A DNA stretch of 34,090 bases, taken from JBQCHF01 sp051953655. Lineage in GTDB: Bacteria > Actinomycetota > Actinomycetes > Motilibacterales > Motilibacteraceae. Of the stretch, positions 23,063-32,221 are shown piece after piece. The number at the start of each line of letters is the position of its first letter. Within the stretch, counting starts at the first letter, position 1. The stretch covers positions 1-34,090 of the forward strand of contig JBQCIO010000318.1 of the NCBI GenBank assembly GCA_051953655.1, written 5' to 3'. A model generated the notes under the pieces. The model worked only from the letters and a program-made list of their open reading frames with translations. It was not told the origin of the DNA and ran no database searches. The position numbers and the translations under genes were made by a program.

Positions 23063-24238
23063 TCACCCGGTCACCCAGCCCCACGCCGCGGCGACGGCGT
23101 CGGTGACGGCCTGGCCGACCTCGGTGTCGGCCAGCAGCTGCTGGGCTACGACCGCGGCGGTGAAGCCGACCACGGCCACCACCGCGACCTCGCCCACCAC
23201 CGGCACCGCCACCGACGCGGCCAGCCACGGCGCCGCGGCGGCCGTCCCCTCGGTGATCAGCCCGGCCATGCCCACGCCGACGGCCCGCCCGACGCCGTAG
23301 CCCAGCACGGTCTTGGCGCCGGCGTGCCACCCGTCGTCGCCGGCCGCCAGGTCCAGGGCGAAGCCGGCGGCCGGCATCACCTTCTTCGCGGCGCCGGACA
23401 GCGCCCCCGCCGTCTGCACCAGGTCGTTGCCGACCACCGTCTGCGCGTGGCTGCCGGCCAGGGCCCGCGCCGCGCGACCGGCCGCGCGGGCGTCCTCGAA
23501 GGCGGCGCGGCTGGCGGCGCCGCCGTCGGCCCGCCAGGCCACCCGGGCCCGGGTCCACTCCTCCCGCGCCACCGCGGCGTGCCGGTCCAGGCCCTGCTGC
23601 CAGCTGCGCACCCCTCCGGCGGCCGAGCCGAGCGCGGTGAGCGCGTAGCCGCTCCAGGCCTTGGCCGACTGCAGCAGGTGGACGACCGCGTCCGGGTCGG
23701 GCAGCTCGTCGAGCACGGACCGCAGCGCGGCGGTCGAGGTGCGCTCGGCCCGCTCGAGGTCGCCGAGGGCGGCGCGGGCCCGGGCCCGGGCGGCCGCGCG
23801 CAGGGGGGACGGCTGGGGCGGGGCGGGAGGTCCGACCGAGGGCACGGCGTCGGCGCCGGCCGGGGACAGGGTCTGCCGGGCGGACTCCTCGGCCAGCGCC
23901 GTGTCGGCGAGGGCGCGCGCCGCCGCCCACTCGCCCTGCGCCGAGCGCGTCGCCCGGGCCAGGGCGGTCCAGGCGGCGGCCGCCCGCTCGGCGCCGCCGG
24001 CAGTCCTGGCGAGCTGGCCGGCCAGGTGCCCGAGGGCGGTGAGCGCCGCGTCCGCCGCGGGTCCCTGCCACTCCCGGGCGAGGGCGCCGCCGAGGACGCG
24101 CAGCGCTCCGGCCTGACGCCCCGCCTCCTGCCCGGCGGCGGCGTACCGGCGGGCCGTCTCCTGCGCCGAGTCCGGATCGCCCACCGGCGGGGTCAGGCCG
24201 TGGAGGGGGTCCAGCCCGACCCAGGGGGTGCCCGTCAC
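23063..24238 (-). CDS. WXG-motif type VII-like protein with hydrophobic C-terminus
   Basis: 391 aa. Residues about 22-110 are helical with a central WQG (57-59; AREWQGPAADAAL), the hallmark turn of WXG100-type substrates. A second helical part with Ala/Arg-rich repeats follows (about 130-280). The last 100 residues are glycine/alanine-rich and hydrophobic (GYGVGRAVGVGMAGLI, VAVPVVGEVAVVAVVGFTAAVVA), suggesting membrane insertion. The start GTG 24238 overlaps the stop of the EspC-like gene (GTGA), so the pair is translationally coupled, as for paired type VII substrates. No toxin catalytic motif is visible. It may be an ESX-type effector, pore or scaffold. No EccC ATPase is in the window. Confidence 0.7.
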   Translation of the reverse strand: MTGTPWVGLDPLHGLTPPVGDPDSAQETARRYAAAGQEAGRQAGALRVLGGALAREWQGPAADAALTALGHLAGQLARTAGGAERAAAAWTALARATRSAQGEWAAARALADTALAEESARQTLSPAGADAVPSVGPPAPPQPSPLRAAARARARAALGDLERAERTSTAALRSVLDELPDPDAVVHLLQSAKAWSGYALTALGSAAGGVRSWQQGLDRHAAVAREEWTRARVAWRADGGAASRAAFEDARAAGRAARALAGSHAQTVVGNDLVQTAGALSGAAKKVMPAAGFALDLAAGDDGWHAGAKTVLGYGVGRAVGVGMAGLITEGTAAAAPWLAASVAVPVVGEVAVVAVVGFTAAVVAQQLLADTEVGQAVTDAVAAAWGWVTG

Positions 24239-24585
24239 CGGGTCCCGCCCGGCGGCAGCGGGCCGACGAACGGCTGGTGGGACGGTGCGGGGACGGCGCT
24301 CCGGTCGGCCGCGGCGTAGCGCTCGGCCGCGTCGGCGAGGCCGTCCCCGATGCCGTCGACGCCGTCGGCGACGGCTGCCAGCAGGCGGGTGACCCTGGCG
24401 GTGAGCTGCGCGGCGACGTCGTGCAGCGGCGCGCTGCCGACGTCGGGCACCGACCCCGTCACGCGCCCGGCCTGACCCGCGAGGTCCTCGGCCACCGCCC
24501 TGCACCGCGCGGCCGCGTCGCGCAGCGCGGCGGGGTCCGCGCGCAGCTGTCCCCCGCCGCCGTCGGCTGCTGCCTCGGCGTGCAT
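24235..24585 (-). CDS. EspC/WXG100-like small type VII protein
   Basis: 116 aa from ATG 24585. The pattern LRADPAALRDAAARCRAVAEDLAGQAG...LTARVTRLLAAVADGVDGIGDGLADAAERYAAADRSA is two amphipathic helices joined by a short turn. The terminal AERYAAADRS is typical of the EspC-like ESX substrate group. A longer in-frame start at 24684 adds a non-protein-like basic stretch. The stop overlaps the start of the WXG-motif gene by 3 bases. The predicted role is partner or chaperone-like secretion companion of that protein. The proline-rich tail (SHQPFVGPLPPGG) may be the secretion-signal region. Confidence is moderate because such short helical proteins are hard to assign. Confidence 0.65.
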   Translation of the reverse strand: MHAEAAADGGGGQLRADPAALRDAAARCRAVAEDLAGQAGRVTGSVPDVGSAPLHDVAAQLTARVTRLLAAVADGVDGIGDGLADAAERYAAADRSAVPAPSHQPFVGPLPPGGTR

Positions 24586-24667
24586 CCCTACCGCCCCCCG
24601 GCGTCCGGCCGGCCCCCGCGGCCCGCCCGTGGGCGCACGGTACCGGCTCGTGCACGCACCGGACAGG

Positions 24668-24685
24668 CGTGCCCCGAGCGGCACG
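24668..24685 (-). terminator. Hairpin after the giant surface-protein gene
   Basis: CGTGCC-CCGAGC-GGCACG forms a 6-bp stem with a 6-nt loop, starting 15 nt beyond the stop at 24700. It is placed as a terminator for the leftward giant gene; there is no U-run. Confidence 0.4.
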
Positions 24686-24699
24686 GGCTCCCGCCCTGC

Positions 24700-27600
24700 T
24701 CAGCCCCGGGGCAGCCGGCCGAGCCTCCCCAGGGTGCTGTCGCTGACGACAGCGGGCCCGCCGAAGGCGAGCAGGTCGCTCGCCCCGGCCTGCCGCACGT
24801 AGTCGACGAGGGCGGTCGGCGGGGCACCGGCCGGCAGCAGCAGGACCGGGCCGAGCGGGCCGAGGGCCGTCCCGCCCACCAGGGCGTCGGGGAAGGCCCG
24901 GCCGCTCGCCAGCCCGACCCGGCTGGTGGTGGGGAAGAACCGCCGGGCCAGCAGCACCGAGGTCTGCACCCGGTCGCTGCCGACCACCGCGGTGGCCGTG
25001 GGATCGGCCGCGGCCGACGGCCCGAGGGCGACCCGTGGGACACCCGGGTGCGCGGCCAGGTAGGCAGCCGTCGCGGCCGGGGTGGTGCCCCCGCGGGTCA
25101 GGAGGATGACCCCGTGCCGGGACACCGCCACCGGGCCGGCGGACAGGCCGTCGGCGAAGTCCAGGCCGCTGACCTCCATCACCACGCCCGGGTCGCCCAG
25201 GGCGCGGGCCACGGCCACCGCGGTGGCGTAGCGGTCCGCGCCCCCGAGCCGGACCGTGCGGTAGCCGAGCTGCTCCACGGCCGCGGCCAGCGCCGGTGAC
25301 AGGCTGGCCGGTCCTCCGAGCAGGTAGACCGTCCGGCCGCGCGGGAGCACGCGCAGGATCTCCGCCCGCGTCGCCGGGTCGAGGCGGCCGGGTGCCGTGA
25401 GCAGGAGCGGGCCGTGCTCGGCCGCCGCCAGCGGGACACCGGCCATGGCGTCGGCGAAGGCGTCGGAGCGGGCGAGCACCACGGCCCTCGCCGAGCCGGC
25501 CGCCGGGAAGGCGTGCTGGGACACGGCGACGGCCGTCGCCACCCGGTCCTTCCCCCACAGCCGCAGCACCGGAGGCAGGGAGGGTGGCGTCGGTGGCGTC
25601 GGCGGCTGCGGCGAGCCCGTGCGCACCATCGCCACGTTCACGTCGGTGTGCTCGGGCAGCACCTGCAGCGCCTCGCTGTAGGTGGTGCGGTAGCCGTCCT
25701 TGTCGAAGCGGACCTTCCACCAGCCCTTGGGCACGTCCCAGCCGTAGGCGCCCTCGGCGTCGGTGGTCTGCGGGTTGGTCTGGCCGAACGCGGCGGCGTC
25801 CCACTCGGTCCACGGGCCGTCGGCCGACGGCGCGGTGAGCAGCGTGGCGGTCACCCCGGCCAGCCGGTGCGACGGGTCGCCCTCGTAGACGAAGCCGCTC
25901 GGGTCGAAGATGTAGGTGGGGTCGGCCACCAGCTTGTCCGGCAGCGGACGCACCGGGAACCCGGGCACGCAGTGGGCGGTGTACGTCTTCACGTAGGACG
26001 TGGCGTCGGCCACGGTGTCCTTGACGTACTGGCCGACCAGCAGGTCGTAGGTCTTGCCCAGCGCCGTGTCGGCCCCGAGCGCGACGACGCCCTCCAGGGC
26101 GAGCGCCTCGCCCATCCCCGTGCTCAGGCCGAGGGCGGTGAAGGCGAAGCCGAACCCGGTGTAGACCTTCACGTCCGTCTCGGCCTCGTCGAGGCGGCCG
26201 TTGAGCTGGTCCAGGAGGTCCCCGGTGCAGCCGGAGGCCTCCACCTGGGCGCGCAGCTTGTCCAGCGTGCGGAAGGATTCCGCCTCCGCGAGCGTCTTCG
26301 CCGCGCCCGCGACGTCCTGCACCTTGAAGTTGATGTCCAGCGCCTTGACCAGGACGGTCGGGATGCCGAGGGCTATCAGCTGCCGGCGCGCCAGGGGAGC
26401 GGCCAGCGGCGCCACGCCGGCCTGCGGCGAACCGGTCCAGTCGACCGGCACGAGGGCGTGGGCCCGCAGCTCCAGCCCGCTGTCGCTCTCGCTCACCAGC
26501 TGCAGGTCGAGGTCGTAGAACGGGACGCCGGTGGCGGCGATCCGGGCGTCGTCGGCCTCGGTGGGCGCGTAGGACTGGGCGTCCCCGGTGGTCACCGACG
26601 CTTGGTAGGAGCCGCCGGAGGCGGCGAAGTGGCCGGTGATCGTGTGGGCGGCCTCGGTGCCGGTGACACCGTCGAACTCCAGGTCGCTCCACAGGTCGGG
26701 CAGGGCCGCCCGCGCACCGTCGGGGGTGATGTCGGGGATGTCCGCGGCGGAGGCGACGCGGGCCGGGACGACGCGGTAGTCGGCGTAGATCGGGCCGACG
26801 CTGCCGAAGCTGCTGGGCACCGAGGCGGTGCACACGGTGGCCGAGCAGGTGGCCTCGGCGCTCTGGCTGCCCACCCGGAAGACCAGGTCCTGCACCCGCG
26901 AGGCGTCGGCGAAGGTGTAGGTCACCTTCACCGGCTCGGACCGGTAGACCATGGTGAACGCCGAGACTCCGGCGCCCGGGTCGAACGAGACCGTGCGGTC
27001 GCCCTGCTGCACGGTGGCGGACAGCGGCACCACGAAGCCGGGGTCGTACGTCACCCCGAGCGGCGCCGACCGCAGGGTCTGACCCTGCACCAGCGCCGAC
27101 GCCGTGATGGTGTGCGGGAACGCCGGGACGCCCTCGTCCAGGCTGATGGTGGCGGTCCACCGGCCGCCGGGACCCGCGGTCGCCTCGCCCGCCACGCGGT
27201 CGTCGTCGATCACCGTGACGGCGGCGCCGGCGGGAGCGCTGCCGCCCACCCGGACCGAGCGCTCGGTCACGGTGGCCGGAGCAGCCACGGTGACGCCCTC
27301 CACCTGGACGACCAGGTAGCCGAGCGCCACCGGGTCGGCGGTGTCGTGGCGGAGGCGCACCGGTGCGGTGAGCGCCCCGGCGGCCACGTCGTCGGCCAGG
27401 GTGACGGCCAGGCGGACGACCACCTGTCGTCCGGCCGGCACGTCGCCGACGGGGACGGCCACCGCGCCGTCCGCGGGCGCCCCGACCGCGCGCGGCTGCC
27501 CGTCCACGGTGACGCTGCCCGGCTCGAGGACCGCGCCGGGCGGCAGCCCGACGTCCAGGACCGCGCCGCCGAGGGTCGCGCCGGTGGTGTTGGTGAAGGC

Positions 27601-30600
27601 CGCGCGCTCCTGCACCAGCTGGCCGGGGAGCGCCGGGTCCGGCTGCGCGGTCAGGGCCGCGCCGAGCGGCTGGGAGCCCGGCCGCAGGACCAGGTCGCCG
27701 AGGTCGGTCACGTCGCCGGCCTGGACGGTGGCGGAGTAGGGGGCCGAGTGCAGCGAGCCGCTCGCGCCCGCGGCGTCGACGGACACCTCGTAGGTACCGG
27801 CGGCCGGCACCCGCACGCTCAGGTCGCTCCCGACGCCGGACTGCCGGGCGGACCAGCGGCCGTCGCCGTCCACCTGGACGACGTGAGCGCTCCAGCTGCC
27901 GGTCGAGTCCGAGCCGTCGGCCTGCACGAGGTGCCCGACGTACCGGCCGCCTTGCACGAGGTGCACGGACAGGTCGATCTGCGGGTCGGTGCCCAGCTGC
28001 TGCGTGTCGCAGGCCGCGGAGAGGCCGCCCTCCTGACCGTCCGCGCAGAAGCTGATCTCGCCGCCCTGGGTGGCGTCCACCTGGTTCAGCGGGAGGACCC
28101 CGTTGCCGCTCCGGCTCCAGCCGGGGGCGGTGAGCCGGGCGCGGAAGTGGATCGCGGTGGTCCAGTCGAGCACCTGCTCGACCTCGGCGCCGCCGGCGTT
28201 CTGGGTGAACAGGTGGACGCTCACGCGGTAGCCCGGGATCCGCTGCAGGCTCAGGGCAGCGGCGGCGGAGCCGTCCGCGGGGACGTCGACGGTGGTGGCG
28301 TCGGTCAGGTAGTCGGGCATGACGGCGGCGACGTGGGCCTCACCGGCCAGGACCTCGAGGCTCGCGTGGCCGTCCGCGTCGGTGGTGCCGGTCCACGGCC
28401 ACGACCGCCCGTCCACGGTCTGGGTCACGGTGACCGACGCCCCGGCGGCCGCGGTCGACCCGTGCACCACGGAAGCCTCCACGCGCCCACGGGCCAGCGC
28501 GTGCTGCGCCAGGGTCACGGTGTTCGCGCCGGCGGCGAGCGTGGTGGTGGTGCTCTCGTGCAGCCGCAGCAGCCGGTGCGGGTCGTCGAGGGTGGCGGTC
28601 ACCGTGACCGTCTCGTGCGACGGCAGCGCGGGCAGCGCGACGCTCGTCTGGCCCGCCGGCAGGTCCGCCGAGGCCAGCTGCTTCCCATCGGCTCCGGTCA
28701 CCGCGACGGTCACCCCGCCGCCCGGCTCCCCCTCCGGCGGGGTCACGTCCACGGTGAGGGTGGCCGTGCGGACCGGGAGGAGGTCGACGGCGACCGGGTC
28801 GTCGCCCACCACGATCCCGCGCTGCGCGGCCACCACCTCGCCGTCGCCGTTGACGAGGCTCACGCTCCACGTGCCCTGGTCGACGGACAGGTGGTACTCG
28901 CCCGGCGCGGTGGCCGGCCGGTAGTAGATGCCGTCGCTGTTGGCCACCTTCAGCTGGGCGTCCTGCAGCGGGTCGGCCCCTTCCTGCACGGTGACGTCCA
29001 GCCGGCTCCCGCCGTAGAGGGGGAAGTAGCTCGCGTCCATGTCCCTCGCGGCCTGGTGCACGCGGTCGCTGAGGACCCCGTGGACCCCGCCGACCTTGAG
29101 CCCCGGCTGGACCTCGAGGGCGCCGGTGTAGACGCCCGGCTGTCCCTCGGTCAGCGCGAGCTCGATGGGCTGCGCGTCCGGCCCCAGCCCGGCGAGCTCG
29201 GCGACCGCGGTCTGCCGCGGCGAGCCGACCAGGGTCACCGTGAGGTCGCTGCCGACGGCCGCGTAGCGCTCGCCCATGCCTCGCGTCACGTCGTAGTCGA
29301 GGCTGCTGATCGCGAGCGCGGGCGTGCTCACCTGGGCCTCGTCGGTCCACGGCTCGGCGGCGCCCGAGCGCAGCACGTCCACCCGGAACGTGTAGGTGGT
29401 CCTCGAGTCCAGGTCCGACATCTCGTAGGAGGTGGTGCCCGCGCCGACGTCGGTCACCGCGGTCACCGACGTCGACCCGTCGCTGCCGTGGTCGACCCGC
29501 TGGACGCGGTAGCCGGTGACGTCGTCGCCGGCTGCGGCGTCCCAGGACAGGTCCACCGTGTCGGTGCCGCGCGTGCTGGCCGACAGGTGGGCGACGGTCG
29601 TGACCGTGGCGCTGAGCGGGTCGCTGCTGTTGGCGGCGGCGTCGACGGCCACCACCGTGAACGTGTACGTCGTCCCGGAGCTCAGGCCGCTCGTGATCTG
29701 GTAGCTGGTGGTGCTGCTGCCGACGGCGGCGAGGGTCGTGCCGTTGCGGGTGATCCGGTAGCCACCCACGCCGACGTCGTCGGCCGCCTGCGGCCAGGAC
29801 AGGTCCACCCCGTTGGTCCCCTGCACGGTGGCGGTGAGCGCGGCCTGCGCGGGCCAGGTCGGCGCGGTCGTGTCCTCGGAGTCGCCCCGGGTGGCTACGA
29901 AGATCCGGTCGTACGGGTAGCCGTCTCCGAGGGCCTTCGAGTCCGAGACGAACGCGATCGTCTTGCCGTCGCGGGAGATGGTCGGCTGCTCGTTGCCTGA
30001 CGTGCCGCCCGCCGGTTGGCCGTCCACGTCCGCGCTCACCAGCACCGGGGTCCCGTCGGGCAGGGCGTTCGCGTAGACCTGGCCCTCGACGTAGGCGTCG
30101 GCGGTGTAGGTGATGGTCGACCCGTCACCCGACAGCGCCGGGTGGCGTGCCTCGGGGATGCCGCTCTCCCCCGGCTGGACCAGCACGGCCGCCGGAGCCG
30201 TGTCCGGGTTCTCCCGGTCCCAGACGGCCAGCTGGCCAGGGCGGTTGGAGCTGGCCTCGTCGTTGTAGGGCTGGTAGAGGAAGGCGACGTAGCGCCCGTC
30301 GTCGCTGAGGGACGCCGCGCTGTTGGCCGTGTCCTCGGACCAGTACTGGCTGCCCGCGAAGAAGGACTTCAGCTCCTTCCAGGGGTCCACGTCGACGACG
30401 TGCAGCGTCTCGAGCTGGCTGGCGGGGTCCTCGTAGGCGGCGTAGGCGAGCGTGGAGCCGTCGCCGCTGAGCCGCACGGTGCTGACGTCGAACAGGACCG
30501 GCTGGTCGTGCAGGACCCTCTCGGTCGTCAGGTCGACCACGACGACGCGGCTGGACGGGGCGGAGCCGTTTGAGCTGTCCGGGTCGGAGCGGACGGCGTA

Positions 30601-31185
30601 GGCGAGCCGGGTGCCGTCCGCCGACAGCGAGAGCAGGTCCACGTCGGCCGGGCCGCTGCTCAGGTCCGGGATCGGCGCTGCGGAGACCCCGGACGTGCGC
30701 CGCCAGACGTAGGGCAGCGGGACGCCGTCGCCGCCTGCGCCGGCCACCAGGTCGCCGGCGTCGGAGGCGAAGGCGACCACGCTCGCGTCCGCCGAGGGCG
30801 ACGGGGACGTCGCGTGGCCCAGTGACGGCTGGTCGGGGCCGGCCGGGGTGCGCGTGAGCAGGGTGGTCGCGGCGCCGTCGGTGGTGCGCAGGTAGACCTG
30901 GGTCGTCTCCGCGCAGCCGTCGGGCAGCGGGGCGCTCGGGTCGTCCGGCAGCACGCAGTCGCTGCCGTCGGGCATGAGGTAGGTGGTCGCCGGGAACACG
31001 ACCGCCGTGCCCGAGGCGCTCAGCTCCGGCCAGGGGGTCCCGTAGCCCCCGCTGACCTGCTCCTCCTGCGTGAGCTGCGTGATCGTGTAGGTGCTGCCCG
31101 CCGCCGCGGCAGCGACGGGGAACAGCCCCGCGAGCACCACCGTTGCAGCAGTCACCATTCCGGCCAGACGTGCCGTCGGCGGCAT
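24700..31185 (-). CDS. Giant secreted multidomain surface protein with C-terminal cell-wall-binding repeats
   Basis: 2161 aa. The signal peptide is at about 1-30 (MVTAATVVLAGLFPVAAAAAG). Residues about 35-430 form a TolB/PD40-like propeller with repeats such as LSGDGSTLAYAA, LSDDGRYVAFLY and ISRDGKTIAFVSDS. Two fibronectin type III domains follow (about 440-620; VDLSWPQAADDVGVGGYRI, VDLSWDAAAGDDVTGYRV). The centre is a long series of Ig/carboxypeptidase-regulatory-like beta modules, including DPSGFVYEGDPSHRLAGV and YGWDVPKGWWKVRFDKDGY near 1770-1850. A Pro/Thr linker leads to three type-2 cell-wall-binding repeats (about 1860-2161; GKDRVATAVAVSQHAFP, GGADRYATAVAVA, VGSDRVQTSVLLA). Probably an adhesin or wall-attached sensor; no enzyme motif is evident. 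The ATG 31185 has GGGGAAGG upstream. Confidence 0.9.
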   Translation of the reverse strand: MPPTARLAGMVTAATVVLAGLFPVAAAAAGSTYTITQLTQEEQVSGGYGTPWPELSASGTAVVFPATTYLMPDGSDCVLPDDPSAPLPDGCAETTQVYLRTTDGAATTLLTRTPAGPDQPSLGHATSPSPSADASVVAFASDAGDLVAGAGGDGVPLPYVWRRTSGVSAAPIPDLSSGPADVDLLSLSADGTRLAYAVRSDPDSSNGSAPSSRVVVVDLTTERVLHDQPVLFDVSTVRLSGDGSTLAYAAYEDPASQLETLHVVDVDPWKELKSFFAGSQYWSEDTANSAASLSDDGRYVAFLYQPYNDEASSNRPGQLAVWDRENPDTAPAAVLVQPGESGIPEARHPALSGDGSTITYTADAYVEGQVYANALPDGTPVLVSADVDGQPAGGTSGNEQPTISRDGKTIAFVSDSKALGDGYPYDRIFVATRGDSEDTTAPTWPAQAALTATVQGTNGVDLSWPQAADDVGVGGYRITRNGTTLAAVGSSTTSYQITSGLSSGTTYTFTVVAVDAAANSSDPLSATVTTVAHLSASTRGTDTVDLSWDAAAGDDVTGYRVQRVDHGSDGSTSVTAVTDVGAGTTSYEMSDLDSRTTYTFRVDVLRSGAAEPWTDEAQVSTPALAISSLDYDVTRGMGERYAAVGSDLTVTLVGSPRQTAVAELAGLGPDAQPIELALTEGQPGVYTGALEVQPGLKVGGVHGVLSDRVHQAARDMDASYFPLYGGSRLDVTVQEGADPLQDAQLKVANSDGIYYRPATAPGEYHLSVDQGTWSVSLVNGDGEVVAAQRGIVVGDDPVAVDLLPVRTATLTVDVTPPEGEPGGGVTVAVTGADGKQLASADLPAGQTSVALPALPSHETVTVTATLDDPHRLLRLHESTTTTLAAGANTVTLAQHALARGRVEASVVHGSTAAAGASVTVTQTVDGRSWPWTGTTDADGHASLEVLAGEAHVAAVMPDYLTDATTVDVPADGSAAAALSLQRIPGYRVSVHLFTQNAGGAEVEQVLDWTTAIHFRARLTAPGWSRSGNGVLPLNQVDATQGGEISFCADGQEGGLSAACDTQQLGTDPQIDLSVHLVQGGRYVGHLVQADGSDSTGSWSAHVVQVDGDGRWSARQSGVGSDLSVRVPAAGTYEVSVDAAGASGSLHSAPYSATVQAGDVTDLGDLVLRPGSQPLGAALTAQPDPALPGQLVQERAAFTNTTGATLGGAVLDVGLPPGAVLEPGSVTVDGQPRAVGAPADGAVAVPVGDVPAGRQVVVRLAVTLADDVAAGALTAPVRLRHDTADPVALGYLVVQVEGVTVAAPATVTERSVRVGGSAPAGAAVTVIDDDRVAGEATAGPGGRWTATISLDEGVPAFPHTITASALVQGQTLRSAPLGVTYDPGFVVPLSATVQQGDRTVSFDPGAGVSAFTMVYRSEPVKVTYTFADASRVQDLVFRVGSQSAEATCSATVCTASVPSSFGSVGPIYADYRVVPARVASAADIPDITPDGARAALPDLWSDLEFDGVTGTEAAHTITGHFAASGGSYQASVTTGDAQSYAPTEADDARIAATGVPFYDLDLQLVSESDSGLELRAHALVPVDWTGSPQAGVAPLAAPLARRQLIALGIPTVLVKALDINFKVQDVAGAAKTLAEAESFRTLDKLRAQVEASGCTGDLLDQLNGRLDEAETDVKVYTGFGFAFTALGLSTGMGEALALEGVVALGADTALGKTYDLLVGQYVKDTVADATSYVKTYTAHCVPGFPVRPLPDKLVADPTYIFDPSGFVYEGDPSHRLAGVTATLLTAPSADGPWTEWDAAAFGQTNPQTTDAEGAYGWDVPKGWWKVRFDKDGYRTTYSEALQVLPEHTDVNVAMVRTGSPQPPTPPTPPSLPPVLRLWGKDRVATAVAVSQHAFPAAGSARAVVLARSDAFADAMAGVPLAAAEHGPLLLTAPGRLDPATRAEILRVLPRGRTVYLLGGPASLSPALAAAVEQLGYRTVRLGGADRYATAVAVARALGDPGVVMEVSGLDFADGLSAGPVAVSRHGVILLTRGGTTPAATAAYLAAHPGVPRVALGPSAAADPTATAVVGSDRVQTSVLLARRFFPTTSRVGLASGRAFPDALVGGTALGPLGPVLLLPAGAPPTALVDYVRQAGASDLLAFGGPAVVSDSTLGRLGRLPRG

Positions 31186-31251
31186 GAGCCTTCCCCGTCC
31201 CCACCCGTGCGCCGAGCGCCCCGTCCCCCGTCAGCCCGGCAAGATTCGGGA

Positions 31252-31280
31252 AAGATAGCGTCATGTGCCGGTAAGCAACA
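31252..31280 (-). promoter_or_regulatory. Possible promoter of the giant surface-protein gene
   Basis: On the leftward strand TGTTGC (31280-31275) and TATCTT (31257-31252) are 17 bp apart and could be -35 and -10 boxes, giving a leader of about 60 nt. A GTGCCG...CGGCAC dyad overlaps the spacer. Weak consensus match, so low confidence. Confidence 0.3.
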
Positions 31281-31346
31281 GACCTTCGGCACGATCAGTT
31301 GCAGGCTGCGCGCGATGGCACGAATCGGTGCAGGAGACCGGCGTTC

Positions 31347-31961
31347 TCAGTGCACGCCGCTCTGCGGCGGCGGCTCGTGCCGGTCGCCGTCGCGGGTGAC
31401 CACGCTGATCCGGCCGTCGGGCTCCATGTGCGCGATGCGGACGTCGCGCAGGTCCTGGACCCCCTGCTCGCGCAGCTGGCTGGCCAGCTCGTCGTCGGTG
31501 ACGAGCTCGCGGCGCAGGTTGCGGCGCAGCAGCCGGCCGTCGTGGACGAGGGGGAGGGGACTGGGGCGGATGACCCGTTCGACGCACCGGAAGCGGTAGG
31601 AGAGCGCGTCCAGGGTCCAGGACCAGCCGATGATGACGGCGACGAGGATGATGCCATCGGCGACGCTCGAGTAGCTGCCGGCCATGCCGTTCTGGGCGGC
31701 GTCGGCGATGAGCACGATGACGAGCACGTCGGTGACGCCCAACGTGCCGCTCTCCCGGCGCAGGATGAAGCGGAGCAGGAAGAACAGCCCGAGGTAGGTG
31801 CAGGTCCCGCGGACGAAGATCTCCAGCAGCGGGGTGTCCGGCAGGAAGGCCTTGCCCCAGTCGACGTGGCCGAACGGCCCGCTCCCGTCCTGCGCGAGCG
31901 GGCCCAGACCGGCCAGCGCCCGCGTCGCGCTGCTCGTGCCCACCACGCCCGACGCCCGCAT
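31347..31961 (-). CDS. YetF/DUF421 domain membrane protein
   Basis: 204 aa. Two to three hydrophobic helices (LEIFVRGTCTYLGLFFLLRFIL, VTDVLVIVLIADAAQNGM, GIILVAVIIGWSWTLDAL) are followed by the conserved cytoplasmic DUF421 part: IRPSPLPLVHDGRLLRRNLRRE, DELASQLREQGVQDLRDVRIAHMEPDG, ISVV. Bacillus YetF-like proteins are membrane proteins of poorly defined role. The ATG at 31961 has GGCAGG about 8 nt upstream; an in-frame ATG at 32021 would add 20 basic residues without a clear ribosome site. It precedes the giant surface gene on the same strand with a 161-bp gap, and is divergent from the zinc-ribbon gene across 260 bp in which I see no gene. Confidence 0.88.
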   Translation of the reverse strand: MRASGVVGTSSATRALAGLGPLAQDGSGPFGHVDWGKAFLPDTPLLEIFVRGTCTYLGLFFLLRFILRRESGTLGVTDVLVIVLIADAAQNGMAGSYSSVADGIILVAVIIGWSWTLDALSYRFRCVERVIRPSPLPLVHDGRLLRRNLRRELVTDDELASQLREQGVQDLRDVRIAHMEPDGRISVVTRDGDRHEPPPQSGVH

Positions 31962-32221
31962 GGTCGAGACCTGCCCGCGAGACCTCCGCCCATGCCTCCC
32001 GGGTCGCGGGTTGGTCCCCATGGGCCAGCAGGACGGACCGGCCTAGTACCCGCGCGCCATGCCCACCCGTGGTCGGGGTCCTCACTGTGCAGGACCTAAG
32101 TCATCACTTCCTGCGACGTGGCCTGAGCATCGTCTTCCACGTCCTAACGTTGTCCCAGGCCGATGGACGGCCGGCCGGTCACGCCGCTGGTGCGACCAGA
32201 TGGTGCTCATGGAGTCTCGCC

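Noticed and set aside
24239..27160. Upstream extension of the WXG-motif frame to a 1365-codon ORF
   Set aside because: The extension lies out of frame inside the giant gene and the EspC-like gene; the GTG overlap start at 24238 is far better.
25414..30000. A 1528-codon open frame antisense to the giant surface protein
   Set aside because: Composition is rich in Gly/Arg/His/Val with no domain signatures, whereas the opposite strand shows FN3 and wall-binding motifs.
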